Assembly (NCBI GenBank): GCA_018712915.1
Contig: DVGC01000009.1
Span: forward strand, 1-46,298
Direction: 5' to 3'
Length of the DNA stretch: 46,298 bases
DNA from: Candidatus Copromonas faecavium (nom. illeg.)
Lineage (GTDB): Bacteria; Bacillota; Clostridia; Lachnospirales; Lachnospiraceae
A program made the translations under genes and the position numbers. This document shows, one piece after another, positions 34,821 through 43,750 of this stretch (positions within the stretch are counted from its first letter, which is position 1; each line of letters starts with the position of its first letter). The notes under the pieces are model-generated. The model saw nothing but the letters and a program-made list of their open reading frames with translations, was not told where the DNA came from and did not search any database.

Positions 34821-35920
34821 ACAGTTTTCTCCTGCTCATCTGCCTTCAGATTTTTCTTGTTCTCTTTTCCGACAGGAATTTTTACGGTAAAAGCAGTTCC
34901 CTTTCCTTCCTCGCTTTCCACCTCAATGGTCCCTCCCATCAGCTGCAGAACCCGGTAAACCAGCGCCAGGCCCAGCCCATTGCCTTCGGTTGCGTGAGAT
35001 GTATCGCCCTGATAGAATTTATCGAAAATATGGGCCAACGCTTCTTTGGATATCCCGCAGCCGGTATCTGATACACAGACCGTCACCGTTTCCCCGTCGA
35101 AAGTCTGAATCAGGCTCACCCGGCCTCCAGGTTCTGTGAATTTAAATGCATTGGACAGCAGGTTATTCCACACCAGCTCCATCAGACTTTCATCCCCGCG
35201 GATGATTGCCCGGTCCTCCATCTCCACTTCAAAATCAATCTTTTTTTCCTCCCATACAGACTCAAAGCTGAGCGCACAGTCGCTTAACTGACGGCACAGA
35301 TCATACGCTTCCATCTGAGGGGTAATCTGCTGGCTTTCCAGCTTATTCAGCTTTAAAATATTGGTCACCAGAGCAGAAAGCCTGTGGGTACTGCCAAGAA
35401 TTGCCGAGATATACGCGTCCTGTTCCTCTTTTGTCAGTCCGGGCTTTCTTAAAAGCTGAGCATAATTTTGAATGGCTGCCAGAGGAGTCTTGATTTCATG
35501 GGATACATTGGCAATAAAATCTGTTCTCATGGTTTCAATGCTTCCCAGCTCCGCTACCATCTTATTAAAATCCAGGAACATCAGATCCAGATAATCATGA
35601 TGATTGGACGTATGAATCGGCGGTACATAAACAGAAAAATCTCCCTGAGCTACCTTTTCGGCTGCTCTGGCCAACTCCTTCATGGGCTGATCATACGTTT
35701 TTATGATTTTGCTTCTGGTAAAATAGGTAAGCCCCGCAGCCACCAGGGTCCAGTACACCGACGGCACGGCGATCTGAATCAGCGAATGCCACTGATTCTC
35801 ATTAACCAGCGTGACTAACCCGGTATGGATTCCTGACATCAGAAGCAAAACTCCCAGATAAAGGCCAAACAGTGATAACGGAAATCTGGATTCCGGTTTC
35901 CTTTTTTCCCGCATGTTCAT
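34817..35920 (-). CDS. Sensor histidine kinase
   Basis: A 367-residue membrane histidine kinase with two N-terminal helices around a very short extracytoplasmic loop (about 20 residues), a HAMP-like linker (MKELARAAEKVAQGDFSVYV), HisKA with VSHEIKTPLAAIQNYAQLLRK, and HATPase with NNLLSNAFKFTEPG, DTGCGIS and EGNGLGLALV. The small sensor loop suggests detection of a membrane-associated signal or partner protein, as in antibiotic-sensing intramembrane kinases. The start overlaps the response regulator stop by ATGA. The downstream membrane protein genes may encode partners. Confidence 0.93.
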   Translation of the reverse strand: MNMREKRKPESRFPLSLFGLYLGVLLLMSGIHTGLVTLVNENQWHSLIQIAVPSVYWTLVAAGLTYFTRSKIIKTYDQPMKELARAAEKVAQGDFSVYVPPIHTSNHHDYLDLMFLDFNKMVAELGSIETMRTDFIANVSHEIKTPLAAIQNYAQLLRKPGLTKEEQDAYISAILGSTHRLSALVTNILKLNKLESQQITPQMEAYDLCRQLSDCALSFESVWEEKKIDFEVEMEDRAIIRGDESLMELVWNNLLSNAFKFTEPGGRVSLIQTFDGETVTVCVSDTGCGISKEALAHIFDKFYQGDTSHATEGNGLGLALVYRVLQLMGGTIEVESEEGKGTAFTVKIPVGKENKKNLKADEQEKTV

Positions 35921-36588
35921 TTCAGCACCGCCTTATAGCCCAAGCCGCGGACCGTCTTAATCTCAAAATCCTGGCATACCGAAAATTTATCCCTCAGCTT
36001 CGTAATGTAAACATCCACCGCCCGGAGCCCCGTATCACTTTCCACACCCCAGAATTCATCCATCAGCTGGGAGCGGGAAAAGGTATGATTGGGGTAAGAC
36101 AGCAGTTTATACATAATGTTAAATTCCCTCGTCGTTACGGGAATCTCTTCCCCGGCCACCAGCGCCGTCCGCGCATCCGCATCCAGCACCAGGCTGCCCG
36201 CTGTCAGTTTCCTGCTGGCCTCGATATTGGCCCGGCGCAGCAAGGCACGTACCCGCATCAGCAGTTCGCTGAAATCAACGGGTTTTACCATATAATCATC
36301 AATTCCCAGATCGAATCCCTTCTGTTTGGAAGGCATATCATCCCGGGCCGACATAAACAGAATGGGGATGGTTTTATTAAGCCCGCGGACCGTCCTTGCA
36401 AATTCAAATCCATCCGTTCCAGGCATCATAATATCCGAAATAATCAAATCGTACATCTGAGCATACATGGCCTCATAAGCTGCTTCTGCACTCAGACAGC
36501 CCTTGGCCTCATAACCGCTGTCATTCAAATACGCGCAGACACTCTGTGTCAGTCTTCCATCATCATCCACCACAAGAATCCGAACCAC
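35917..36588 (-). CDS. Response regulator transcription factor (OmpR family)
   Basis: A 223-residue regulator with a receiver domain (VVDDD, phospho-acceptor Asp in DLIISDIMMPGTDG, Lys in MVKPVD) and a winged-helix DNA-binding domain (FSRSQLMDEFWG, DVYITKLRDKF, VRGLGYKAV). The start codon is GTG, with GGGAG upstream. It is the first gene of a tightly packed regulator-kinase-membrane protein operon. Target genes are unknown; the adjacent membrane proteins are candidates. Confidence 0.93.
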   Translation of the reverse strand: MVRILVVDDDGRLTQSVCAYLNDSGYEAKGCLSAEAAYEAMYAQMYDLIISDIMMPGTDGFEFARTVRGLNKTIPILFMSARDDMPSKQKGFDLGIDDYMVKPVDFSELLMRVRALLRRANIEASRKLTAGSLVLDADARTALVAGEEIPVTTREFNIMYKLLSYPNHTFSRSQLMDEFWGVESDTGLRAVDVYITKLRDKFSVCQDFEIKTVRGLGYKAVLK

Positions 36589-36754
36589 GCCGCTTTTCTC
36601 CCTTCTTTTCCATTCTTGTTTCTTTCATTCCTGTTTCTTTCGAATTTATTCTCTTTTGTTCTCCTTCTCTTTTCTTTCCGTTCTTACCATAACACAGGAT
36701 TGTTTCAGTTTTGTTAAAGTTGGTATATTTTTTTGAAGAAACGAAATTTCCAGT

Positions 36755-36794
36755 AAAAAAACAGGTGAAAGGCTTTCACCCGTCACCTGTTTTT
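36755..36794 (-). terminator. Intrinsic terminator of the flavodoxin-like gene
   Basis: AAAAACAGGTGA pairs with TCACCTGTTTTT around an inner hairpin, giving a U run on either strand. It lies 54 bp past the stop codon. The stretch 36589-36754 is T/C-rich with no gene. Confidence 0.8.
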
Positions 36795-36847
36795 CAAGCA
36801 TGAGCCGCAGCCCGGTTCACCGCCCACTCTTCCCTGTTGGCAGCCTT

Positions 36848-37403
36848 TTATTCCTGAATGGACTGGCCCAGGCGATAGGCCTCCTGCAGCTCCGGTTTCC
36901 CTTCAATATCGCCCACATCCATGTTTCCGCCTGCCAGCACATGACCAAGATTCTTCCAGCGCAGATGCTCCATCAGATGATCATAGTAAAGAACCACATC
37001 CTCAAATTCATTGCCTTCCGCCGCCATCAAAAGAGCTGATGACCGGTCATGACCACGAAGAAGATTGCCGTCTCCTTCCTCTAAGGCAAACAGCCGGTCC
37101 ACGGCGGTGCGAAGCTGGCCGCTCATGTTCCAGTAATACAAAGGCGAAGCAAGTACAACAACGTCGCTCTCCCTTACTGCCGGATAAATCCGAGCCATAT
37201 CATCCTTCTGAACACAGGGACATTCCTTTGAACTGTGGCCTCCGAAGCAGCCTTTGCAGCCATGAATCTCCATGCCTCCCAGGAAAAATTCCGTCACCGT
37301 ATTTCCGGAGCTTTCCGCTCCTTCCCGAAATGCCTGCACCAGCGCCGAAGTATTACCCTTTTTTCTCGGACTTCCGTTTAAAATCACAATGTTCTTTCCC
37401 ATA
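36848..37403 (-). CDS. Flavodoxin family protein (NADPH-dependent FMN reductase type)
   Basis: A 184-residue flavoprotein. The phosphate-binding loop is LNGSPRKKGNTSAL at the N-terminus, followed by the Cys-containing segment GCKGCFGG..KECPCVQKDD and SPLYYWNMSGQL, typical of iron-sulfur-flavoprotein-like reductases. GGAGAGGG lies seven bases before the ATG at 37403; the longer frame to 37468 lacks support. It is divergent from an HxlR regulator gene, a common pairing in which the regulator responds to electrophiles or oxidants and controls the reductase. Likely role: reduction of quinones, nitro compounds or similar (inference). Confidence 0.9.
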
Positions 37404-37489
37404 AAAATACCCTCTCCTTCTCTTAACCTCGCGGATTTGACTTTTTCCGCTGCTGATATTACAATCATAGCAAGAATACATCAAAAAAC

Positions 37490-37516
37490 AAGTACGCACA
37501 TAAAAGTGAGGTACTT
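37490..37516. promoter_or_regulatory. Palindromic operator between the flavodoxin-like gene and hxlR
   Basis: AAGTAC at 37490 and GTACTT at 37511 form an interrupted palindrome with an inner CAC/GTG pair. HxlR-type regulators are known to bind sites built on GTAC half-sites, so this is the probable autoregulatory operator. Confidence 0.6.
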
Positions 37517-37572
37517 ACGCAAACATGCAATACTAACCTTTTAATCTAATACTTTATTTAGGAGAGTAAAAT

Positions 37573-37905
37573 ATGAGCAAACGCTGCATTTCCAATGAAT
37601 GCCTGAGCACCACCGGCTTCAGCTACACCTTATCCCTGATCAGCGGAAAATACAAAATGACCATCCTCTATACCCTGATGGAATTTGGTGTCGTCCGGTT
37701 CAATGAAATGAAAAAATACATCGGGGGAATTTCTTACAAGACATTAAGCTCCACACTTAAAGAGCTGGAAGCCGATCAGCTGGTTCACAGGAAGGAATAT
37801 CCCCAAATTCCGCCAAAAGTGGAATACAGTTTGACGGAACGGGGAAAATCCCTGATTCCCATTCTGGACGGCATGTGCGAATGGGGCGATAAGAACAGGC
37901 TGTAA
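37573..37905 (+). CDS. HxlR family winged-helix transcriptional regulator
   Basis: A 110-residue HxlR/MarR-like regulator: LISGKYKMTILYTLMEFGVVRFNEMKKYIGGISYKTLSSTLKELEADQLVHRKEYPQIPPKVEYSLTERGKSL. Cysteines at residues 5 and 10 lie just before the first helix, the position of redox-sensing cysteines in HypR/QorR-type members. GGAG precedes the ATG by seven bases. It probably controls the divergent flavodoxin-like gene via the palindrome between them. Confidence 0.92.
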   Translation: MSKRCISNECLSTTGFSYTLSLISGKYKMTILYTLMEFGVVRFNEMKKYIGGISYKTLSSTLKELEADQLVHRKEYPQIPPKVEYSLTERGKSLIPILDGMCEWGDKNRL

Positions 37906-38054
37906 GCTGCTCAGCTGCTCAGATTTTCTGCTTCTTCAGAAGCGTTGCCTGGTCAGAGCCTTTGTCTGGACAGAAACTTATCTGCACAGAATCTTTGTCT
38001 GTTCAAAGCTTTTGTTGTTTAAAGCCTTTATTAATTCAGAATTTTAGGCTATTC
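37904..38054. repeat. Degenerate 17-bp-period tandem repeat
   Basis: Nine consecutive units of 16-17 bp, each beginning AGA or AAA/AAG and mostly ending in TC or AC, for example AGAGCCTTTGTCTGGAC (37955), AGAATCTTTGTCTGTTC (37988) and AAAGCCTTTATTAATTC (38021). The array fills the gap between the convergent hxlR and ABC genes and overlaps both stop codons. Confidence 0.7.
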
Positions 38055-39832
38055 AAACTGGCTGTAATAGAGTGCCGCATAAGCGCCTTTCTTTGCCAGC
38101 AGCTCCCTGTGATTTCCCTGTTCGATGATGTTTCCTTTTTCCATAAACAGAATGGTATCTGCGTCCCGGATAGTGGAAAGCCGGTGGGCAATCACGAAGC
38201 TGGTCCGTCCTTTCATCAGCTTTTTCATGGCCTTTCCGATTTCCACCTCGGTTCTGGTATCCACGCTGGACGTGGCCTCATCCAGGATCAGGATCGGCGG
38301 ATCACAGAGGAACACACGGGCAATGGTCAGAAGCTGTTTCTGTCCGGCGGATAATTGGCTGCCTCATGATCCAGCACCGTATCATATCCATGGGGCATGG
38401 TTCGGATAAAGTAATCCACCTTGGCCGCCTTGGCTGCCGCAACGATTTCTTCTCTTGCTGCATCCGGTTTGCTGTAGGCAATATTTTCCGCCACCGTTCC
38501 GCCGAACAGCCAGGTATCCTGCAGTACCATACCAAAATTCTGCCGCAGTCCTTTCCTTGTCATTTTGGCCGCATTCACTCCGTCTATCAGAATCTTTCCT
38601 CCGTTCACTTCGTAGAACCGCATCAGCAGGTTGACAAGCGTGGTTTTCCCTGCACCTGTACTTCCTACAACGGCAATTTTCTGTCCCGGCTTTGCCGTGA
38701 AGCTGATGTCCTTCATCAGAATCTGGTCCGGACGATAGCCGAAGCTTACATGCTGGAAGGAGACATTTCCTTTGGCGCGCTCCAGAACAGCCGGAGTCTG
38801 CGGATCCGGAATTTCCTCCTCCTCATCCAGAAGCTCAAATGTACGCTTCGCAGAAGCGAATGCCGCCTGCAGAGAGTTAATCATAAACGATGCTTCCGTT
38901 AAAGGCTCCGCCGTCTGGCTTACGTACTGGAAGAATGCCTGAACCACACCCACGGTCATGGTTCCGTCCAACATGGCCTTTCCGGCAATGATGGCAATCA
39001 CCACATTGGCCAGACGGGTCAGCAGACGAATCAGCGGGTTTACGCAGTTGGTTAAAAAGTCTGCCTTCTGGTTGGCCGCCCGGTTCTTCTCTGCCGATGC
39101 CGTCACCTGTTCCAGACTTTCCTTCTCATGGTTATACGCCTTGATGACGTTTCTTCCATTATAGTATTCCTCCACAATTCCCGTCAATTCTCCAATGGTT
39201 TCCTGACGCTCTGCCGCACAGCGCAGATTCTTTTTTGCCACAATCTGTGTAATCACCATGCTGACCGCCATGAAAACAAGGAAAATGCAGGTTAACGGTA
39301 CACTATAATAAAACATGACAATCAGGGAACCGATAATCGTACCGATGGCCACCAGAAGCTTCAGTAAACCTGTCTGAAGCACATCCGCGATTTTATCCAG
39401 GTCGCTGGTGACACGGCTTAAAATTTCTCCGGCCTTATTCTGGTCGAAAAACCTCAGCGGCAGCCGGTTTAATTTTCTTGCAATCTGATTTCTTAATTCC
39501 AGATTCAGGCTCTCGGCCACGTTCGCCATCAGGTAAGACTGCAGATAGTAAAAAATCCAGGTAAAGAAATACTGAACCGAAAGCTGCACAAGCTCCCTTC
39601 CCCTGTTATCCCAGGTGATGGAAAACGGCGTTCCGTCTTTCCATGCAGCCTGAACGCTCTGCCACAGATGGTCAATCACCAGGGCGCTGTACATGGGATT
39701 GTAAATACTTAATCCAACGTAAATGACAATGGAAACAGCCACAACCGTAAGCCGGACCTGCTGACCCTTCAGCTGGCTAAACAGCCTGAGAAGCGTATTC
39801 TGGCTGCTTTTTTTCTTCATCATCTGGCTCAT
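38049..39832 (-). pseudogene. ABC exporter subunit 2, broken by a one-base deletion
   Basis: A fused membrane-ATPase exporter half. The upstream fragment (39832 to about 38350) has six transmembrane helices, Walker A VGSTGAGKTT, and the Q-loop, then goes out of frame just before the signature motif, ending at 38327. In the next frame the sequence continues [13 protein letters not shown], Walker [16 protein letters not shown] and the H-loop IAHRLST, to 38049. Adding one T in the short T run near 38352 restores a 594-residue protein. The ATG overlaps the partner stop as ATGA. Either a true frameshift or a sequencing/assembly error. Confidence 0.85.
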
Positions 39833-41562
39833 CCTTCCTGTGCCTCCTTTGTCTGAGATTCGTAAATTTCCCGATAAACAGGACAATTCTTTAAAAGCTC
39901 CTCATGAGTTCCGATTCCTGCCATGGTTCCCTCATGAAGCACAATGATCTGGCTGGCATGCTGAATGGTGCTGACTCTTTGGGCAATGATCAGAACCGCC
40001 GAATCTTTCGTTTCCTTTGCCAGCGCTTTTCTTAAGGCTGCGTCTGTCTTGAAATCCAGCGCAGAGAAGCTGTCGTCAAAAATATAAAGCTCCGGTTTCT
40101 TGACCAGGGCCCTGGCGATGGACAGACGCTGCTTCTGACCGCCGGAGAAATTGGTTCCTCCCTGAGCCACGTAAGAATGTAACCCATCCGGCAGAGAGCG
40201 GATAAACTCACCGGCCTGGGCCACATCCGCCGCATGCATCAGTTCTTCCTCGCTGGCCTTGGGATTGCTGTAGCGCAGATTATCAGCAATGGTTCCGGAA
40301 AAGAGCCATGCCTTCTGCTGCACATAGGCCAGATGATCTCTTAAATAGGCCTGTGTCATATCCCGGATGTCCACTCCGTTTAAGCAGACGGAACCGCTTG
40401 TCACATCGTGGAATCGGAGAATCAGAGATGCAATGGTGGACTTTCCGCTTCCGGTGCCGCCGATGATAGCCGTGGTCTGACCCCTCTTACAGGTAAAATT
40501 CAGATGACTTAAGGTATCTTCCTCCGCGTCTGCGAATCGGAAGGACACATCTTTAAAGGCCAGCACCTCATCCCCAGCAGATTCCTCCGCAGGATTTTCC
40601 GAAACCATATCCTGAATCTCCGGCGTATGTTCCAGAACGGCCCGGACACGGTCGCAGCACTCCAGAGCCCTGGGCATGGTTAAAATCACCATCTGAGCCA
40701 TCATCAGGAAATACAGTACCATCAGCGCATATCCGATAATCGCGGTAATATCGCCGATCTGAAGTCTTCCGGCGCTGATTCTTCCTCCGCTGAGCCAGTA
40801 AACAACAACCACGAAGAAGTTGATAAAAAGGAAGGACAGTCCGTCCAGATTGGCGAACCGCCTGTTGGCCTTAATGGAAGTTGCCGCGTAATCGGCAAAG
40901 GCCGTTCCCATGCGGGATTCCTCTCTTTTTTCGTTGTTAAAAGCACGGACAACACGGACGCCGGTGATATTCTCCAGAAGAATGGTCGTCATCCTGTCCA
41001 GAAGCTTCTGCAGCTTTCTGAACAGAGGCGCCGCGCTGTTCATGATGAACATGGCCAGGAAAAAGACCACTGCAACCACAACGAGAAGAATCACGCCCAT
41101 CTCTACATCCAGACGGAAGGCCAGAGTCAGCGCCACAATGAAAATAACCGGCACCGGCAGTACCATCTGGATAAAGCTGGTGAGGGCAAACTGAATCGTC
41201 GTGATATCCGATACCGTTCTGGTGGTAATGGAAGCTGTTCCGAAATGACGGAAGTCATAAATGGACAGCTTTAAGGACTTCTTGTAAATAGCCACTCTCA
41301 GATCTTTTCCCACCTGAGCCGACAGGGACGCGCAGGCATAGCCGCCCAGAATGGCACAGGCACTGGCCAGAATCGAAGCTGCCGCCATCTTTGCTCCTGT
41401 CTGCAAAAGCAGATCAAAGGACGCGCCTGAAGTTCCAAGATTGAGCATCTGAGCTGCCAGCGTGGAAACGATCAGCGCACCTGTTACATCAACCATCAAA
41501 AGTAAAATGGTGACCACACATAATTTCCAATGTGGTCTGATAAATTGCAGAATCAATTTCAT
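39829..41562 (-). CDS. ABC exporter subunit 1 (transmembrane and ATPase domains fused)
   Basis: A 577-residue half-transporter. Six transmembrane helices span roughly residues 15-300. The ATPase has Walker A IGGTGSGKSTIAS, Q-loop, signature NFSGGQKQRLSIARAL, a D-loop in IFDDSFSALDFKTD (Asp replaces the catalytic Glu in the usual DEATSALD), and the switch region with IAQRVST (Gln in place of His). These changes mark the degenerate-site subunit of heterodimeric multidrug exporters, so it depends on the adjacent subunit 2. The ATG at 41562 is preceded by GGAGGAG. It lies downstream of a structured leader with a terminator. Confidence 0.9.
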   Translation of the reverse strand: MKLILQFIRPHWKLCVVTILLLMVDVTGALIVSTLAAQMLNLGTSGASFDLLLQTGAKMAAASILASACAILGGYACASLSAQVGKDLRVAIYKKSLKLSIYDFRHFGTASITTRTVSDITTIQFALTSFIQMVLPVPVIFIVALTLAFRLDVEMGVILLVVVAVVFFLAMFIMNSAAPLFRKLQKLLDRMTTILLENITGVRVVRAFNNEKREESRMGTAFADYAATSIKANRRFANLDGLSFLFINFFVVVVYWLSGGRISAGRLQIGDITAIIGYALMVLYFLMMAQMVILTMPRALECCDRVRAVLEHTPEIQDMVSENPAEESAGDEVLAFKDVSFRFADAEEDTLSHLNFTCKRGQTTAIIGGTGSGKSTIASLILRFHDVTSGSVCLNGVDIRDMTQAYLRDHLAYVQQKAWLFSGTIADNLRYSNPKASEEELMHAADVAQAGEFIRSLPDGLHSYVAQGGTNFSGGQKQRLSIARALVKKPELYIFDDSFSALDFKTDAALRKALAKETKDSAVLIIAQRVSTIQHASQIIVLHEGTMAGIGTHEELLKNCPVYREIYESQTKEAQEG

Positions 41563-41709
41563 AACTCTGTTGTCTCCTCCTAATATTATCATTTGCTCAA
41601 AACGGCCGGACAAACAATCAGGTATCTGTCTTTCCTGCAGCACCTGTTTTTATGAAAAATCGTGCTGCTTTCTGACAAATACCTGTATGTTACCGGGCTG
41701 ATTGCACAC

Positions 41710-41800
41710 AAAAACGCCCGGTTATTTTTTCTTCAAATAACCGAGCGCACCCGACATCTTCTCCGGTCGTCGCGGCTGCGGCCGCAAACCTTCCGATGAG
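41710..41800 (-). ncRNA. Structured leader with intrinsic terminator before the ABC exporter (attenuator copy 1)
   Basis: The 85-nt core 41716-41800 is homologous to 43666-43750. In RNA sense it contains a GC-rich hairpin with a CGCA loop, a small CGGG-UGCG-CUCG hairpin, and a terminator stem (GCUCGGUUAUUU with AAAUAACCGGGC) followed by a short U run. The small hairpin shares bases with the terminator's 5' arm, so the two are mutually exclusive. It lies about 150 nt before the ABC exporter start codon. Class not recognised. Confidence 0.6.
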
Positions 41801-41818
41801 CATTGTATGATATTCAGT

Positions 41819-41941
41819 TTAACCCTGCAGATTCCGAATCTGCCGCCTGAGCTTTCTGCATACGCCAAAGTTCTCCTTATCATTTCGCATCAGGCGGTTA
41901 AGCCGGGTTTCCAAAAGCTGAATTTTTTCCAGATTCGTCAT
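41819..41941 (-). CDS. Small 40-residue protein, predicted helical
   Basis: MTNLEKIQLLETRLNRLM followed by RNDKENFGVCRKLRRQIRN. The heptad-like Leu/Ile spacing predicts a short coiled coil, with a basic C-terminal half. AGGAGG lies six bases before the ATG, the best support for translation. It sits between a polypurine stretch and the attenuator before the ABC genes. No family recognised. Confidence 0.5.
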   Translation of the reverse strand: MTNLEKIQLLETRLNRLMRNDKENFGVCRKLRRQIRNLQG

Positions 41942-41944
41942 AGA

Positions 41945-42246
41945 TGTTCCTCCTGTCTGTTCTCTTTCTTCTATTCTCTTTCTTCTATTCTCTTATCTTT
42001 TTCTGAATCTTGTTTCTTATTTTTCTTTTGCCTTCTTTTTGCTTTTTTCTTTCTTATCTTTATCCCTTTTACCCTTTTCTTTTGCCCCTCTCTTCAGGCA
42101 CTTTCCCTCTTTTCTTTTACCTTTCTCTCCAAGCACTTTTCTTCTTTTCTTTTGCCTTTCTCTCCAGGTACTTTCCTTCTTTTTCTTTCCCTGCTTTTTC
42201 TCTTTTCCTTTATCTCTTTTCCCTTATCTCTTTCCTTGCTCTTTTT
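41945..42246 (-). repeat. Polypurine stretch with three 35-bp tandem repeats
   Basis: About 300 bp almost wholly purine on the minus strand. Units at 42074-42108, 42109-42143 and 42144-42178 repeat with an exact 35-bp period; each starts CTTTTCTTTT on the plus strand. Plus-strand reading frames here give Phe/Leu/Ser-rich low-complexity chains and are not considered genes. Confidence 0.7.
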
Positions 42247-42435
42247 TTATCTTTCTCCATTAAATTTTTTCAGCTGATGTTCCGGGACATCAATGTATTC
42301 CCCGCTGTCCAGCAGAATTCCATAAATTCTGTCATTGCTTCCAATCATCTGTCCGCACACATAGGATGTTTTGCTGCGATCCTTCCAGACCTGAACCCTG
42401 GTCCCGTCTCCGCTGTTTCGATTCTGAATGCTCAT
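42247..42435 (-). CDS. Small 62-residue hypothetical protein
   Basis: The sequence begins MSIQNRNSGDGTRVQVWKD and continues with beta-strand-like segments (YVCGQMIGSNDRIYGILLDSGEY). GGAGG lies eight bases before the ATG. The gene starts 34 bp after the cfa stop, same strand, so co-transcription is likely. The composition suggests a small SH3-like fold, but no family is recognised. Confidence 0.6.
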   Translation of the reverse strand: MSIQNRNSGDGTRVQVWKDRSKTSYVCGQMIGSNDRIYGILLDSGEYIDVPEHQLKKFNGER

Positions 42436-42469
42436 TTTCTATTCCTCCTTCCAGCTCCTTCATGGCAGG

Positions 42470-43633
42470 CTAATACCACCTGGTCATAGGCAGTTCATTG
42501 TTAATTCCCTTGGTTGCCAGGATCTGATGCAGATCAATGATGCCGTTATGGAACGTAGCTGCACAGGAAGCCAGATACAGTTCCCACATTCTGGCAAACT
42601 TCTCATCAAACATCCACACTACTTCGTCCCGGTGCTTATCAAGGTTTTCTTTCCAGCAAAGAAGGGTCTTGTTATAATGAAGCCTCAGATTTTCCACATC
42701 CAGGATATGGAAATTGTCTTCCGCCATCGTGCTGACCATCTCTCTTAAGCTGGGCACCATTCCTCCCGGGAAAATGTACTTCTTAATCCAGGGATCTCCC
42801 GGATGTTCCTTTAAAGCACTGATAAAATGAAGCAGGTACATACCGCCGTCTTTTAAGACTCTGGAAACACAGTCCTGGAAAAGCTGATAGTTTTTCCTTC
42901 CCACATGTTCTACCATACCGACACTGACCACCCGATCAAATTTAAATTCCGTCTCCTGAAGATCCCGGTAGTCCATCAGCTGAACATGCAGCTAATCTCC
43001 CAGCCCTTCCTCATCGATTCTGTCCCGGAATTTATCCAGCTGTTCATGGCTTAAGGTAATTCCCATTCCACGAATGCCGTATTTCTTGGCTGCCTCAATC
43101 AGCAGAAATCCCCAGCCGCATCCAATATCAAGAAGAGTCATATCCGGCTTCAGGCAAAGCTTCCGAAGAATGTAATCTACCTTATTGACCTGTGCCTGAT
43201 ACAGGGAATCATTGGGATGTTTAAAGTAACCGCAGGAATAGCTCAGGGTTTCATCCAGCCACAGCTCATAAAACTCGTTTCCAATGTCATAATGGCTGGA
43301 AACTTCTTTTACCTGATTCTTCTGGGAAACAGAGGTATAAAGCAGCTTCTTCAGGGCATTTTCATCGGTGGAAAACTTTCCCATCTGTCCGAGGAAATGG
43401 TCCAATGCCTGGTAAAGATCTCCCTCTATTTCCAGATTTCCATCCATATACGCCTCCCCAAGAGCAAGGGAAGTGCTGGTCACCAGGTCCGTCAGGGGAA
43501 TGCTTTTCTTAAAGTTTACCGTAAAGACCGGATCTCCCTGCCCGATTTTGTATTCCCTTCCCTGGTATTTCACCAGAAACGGATGCTGATCAAATTTACT
43601 CAAAAATGTTATCAGAACATTTTCTTCAATCAT
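42470..43633 (-). pseudogene. cfa: Cyclopropane-fatty-acyl-phospholipid synthase, interrupted by an in-frame TAG
   Basis: A 387-codon frame. The first part has the SAM-binding motif LLDIGCGWGFLLIEAAKKYG and the HYDIGNEFYELWLDETLSYSCGYF block of CFA synthases; the second has DRVVSVGMVEHVGRKNY, WIKKYIFPGG and the C-terminal AATFHNG segment. Codon 214 (42992-42994) is TAG, between EEGLGD and LHVQLMDYRDL; a single change from AAG or CAG would explain it. Otherwise the frame is intact. The enzyme methylates membrane lipid double bonds with SAM. GGAGG lies seven bases before the ATG at 43633. The protein should be truncated and inactive unless the stop is read through or is a sequence error. Confidence 0.88.
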
Positions 43634-43650
43634 CCTTTCTCCTCCTTCCG

Positions 43651-43750
43651 AAAAATAAAAAAAGGGCCCGGTTATTTTTTGCAAAATAACCGAGCGCACT
43701 CGATATCTTTCTCTGACCCCGGCAGCTGCGGCTGCGGGCCCTCCGATAAG
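43651..43750 (-). ncRNA. Structured leader with intrinsic terminator directly before cfa (attenuator copy 2)
   Basis: Homologous to 41716-41800. The GC hairpin arms differ in sequence yet still pair (CCCGCAGC/GCTG-CGGG) around the same CGCA loop, and CGAG-UGCG-CUCG shows a compensating change with the other copy. The terminator stem is followed by about 13 mostly U bases (43651-43663) and ends right at the cfa ribosome binding site. Such placement is typical of transcription attenuation. Confidence 0.65.

Noticed and set aside
35872..36717. Plus-strand open frame of 281 codons
   Set aside because: It is antisense to the response regulator with its intact receiver and winged-helix motifs.
37904..38054. 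CRISPR-like array
   Set aside because: The units are contiguous 16-17 bp without spacers and are degenerate, and no cas genes are nearby.
41716..41746. Simple terminator of the upstream cfa-side operon only
   Set aside because: Possible, but the homologous element before cfa follows a promoter and precedes a ribosome binding site directly, which favours an attenuator role for the pair.
41807..42489. Overlapping plus-strand Phe/Leu/Ser-rich frames
   Set aside because: They come from the polypyrimidine tract with 35-bp repeats, and real small ORFs with ribosome binding sites lie on the other strand.
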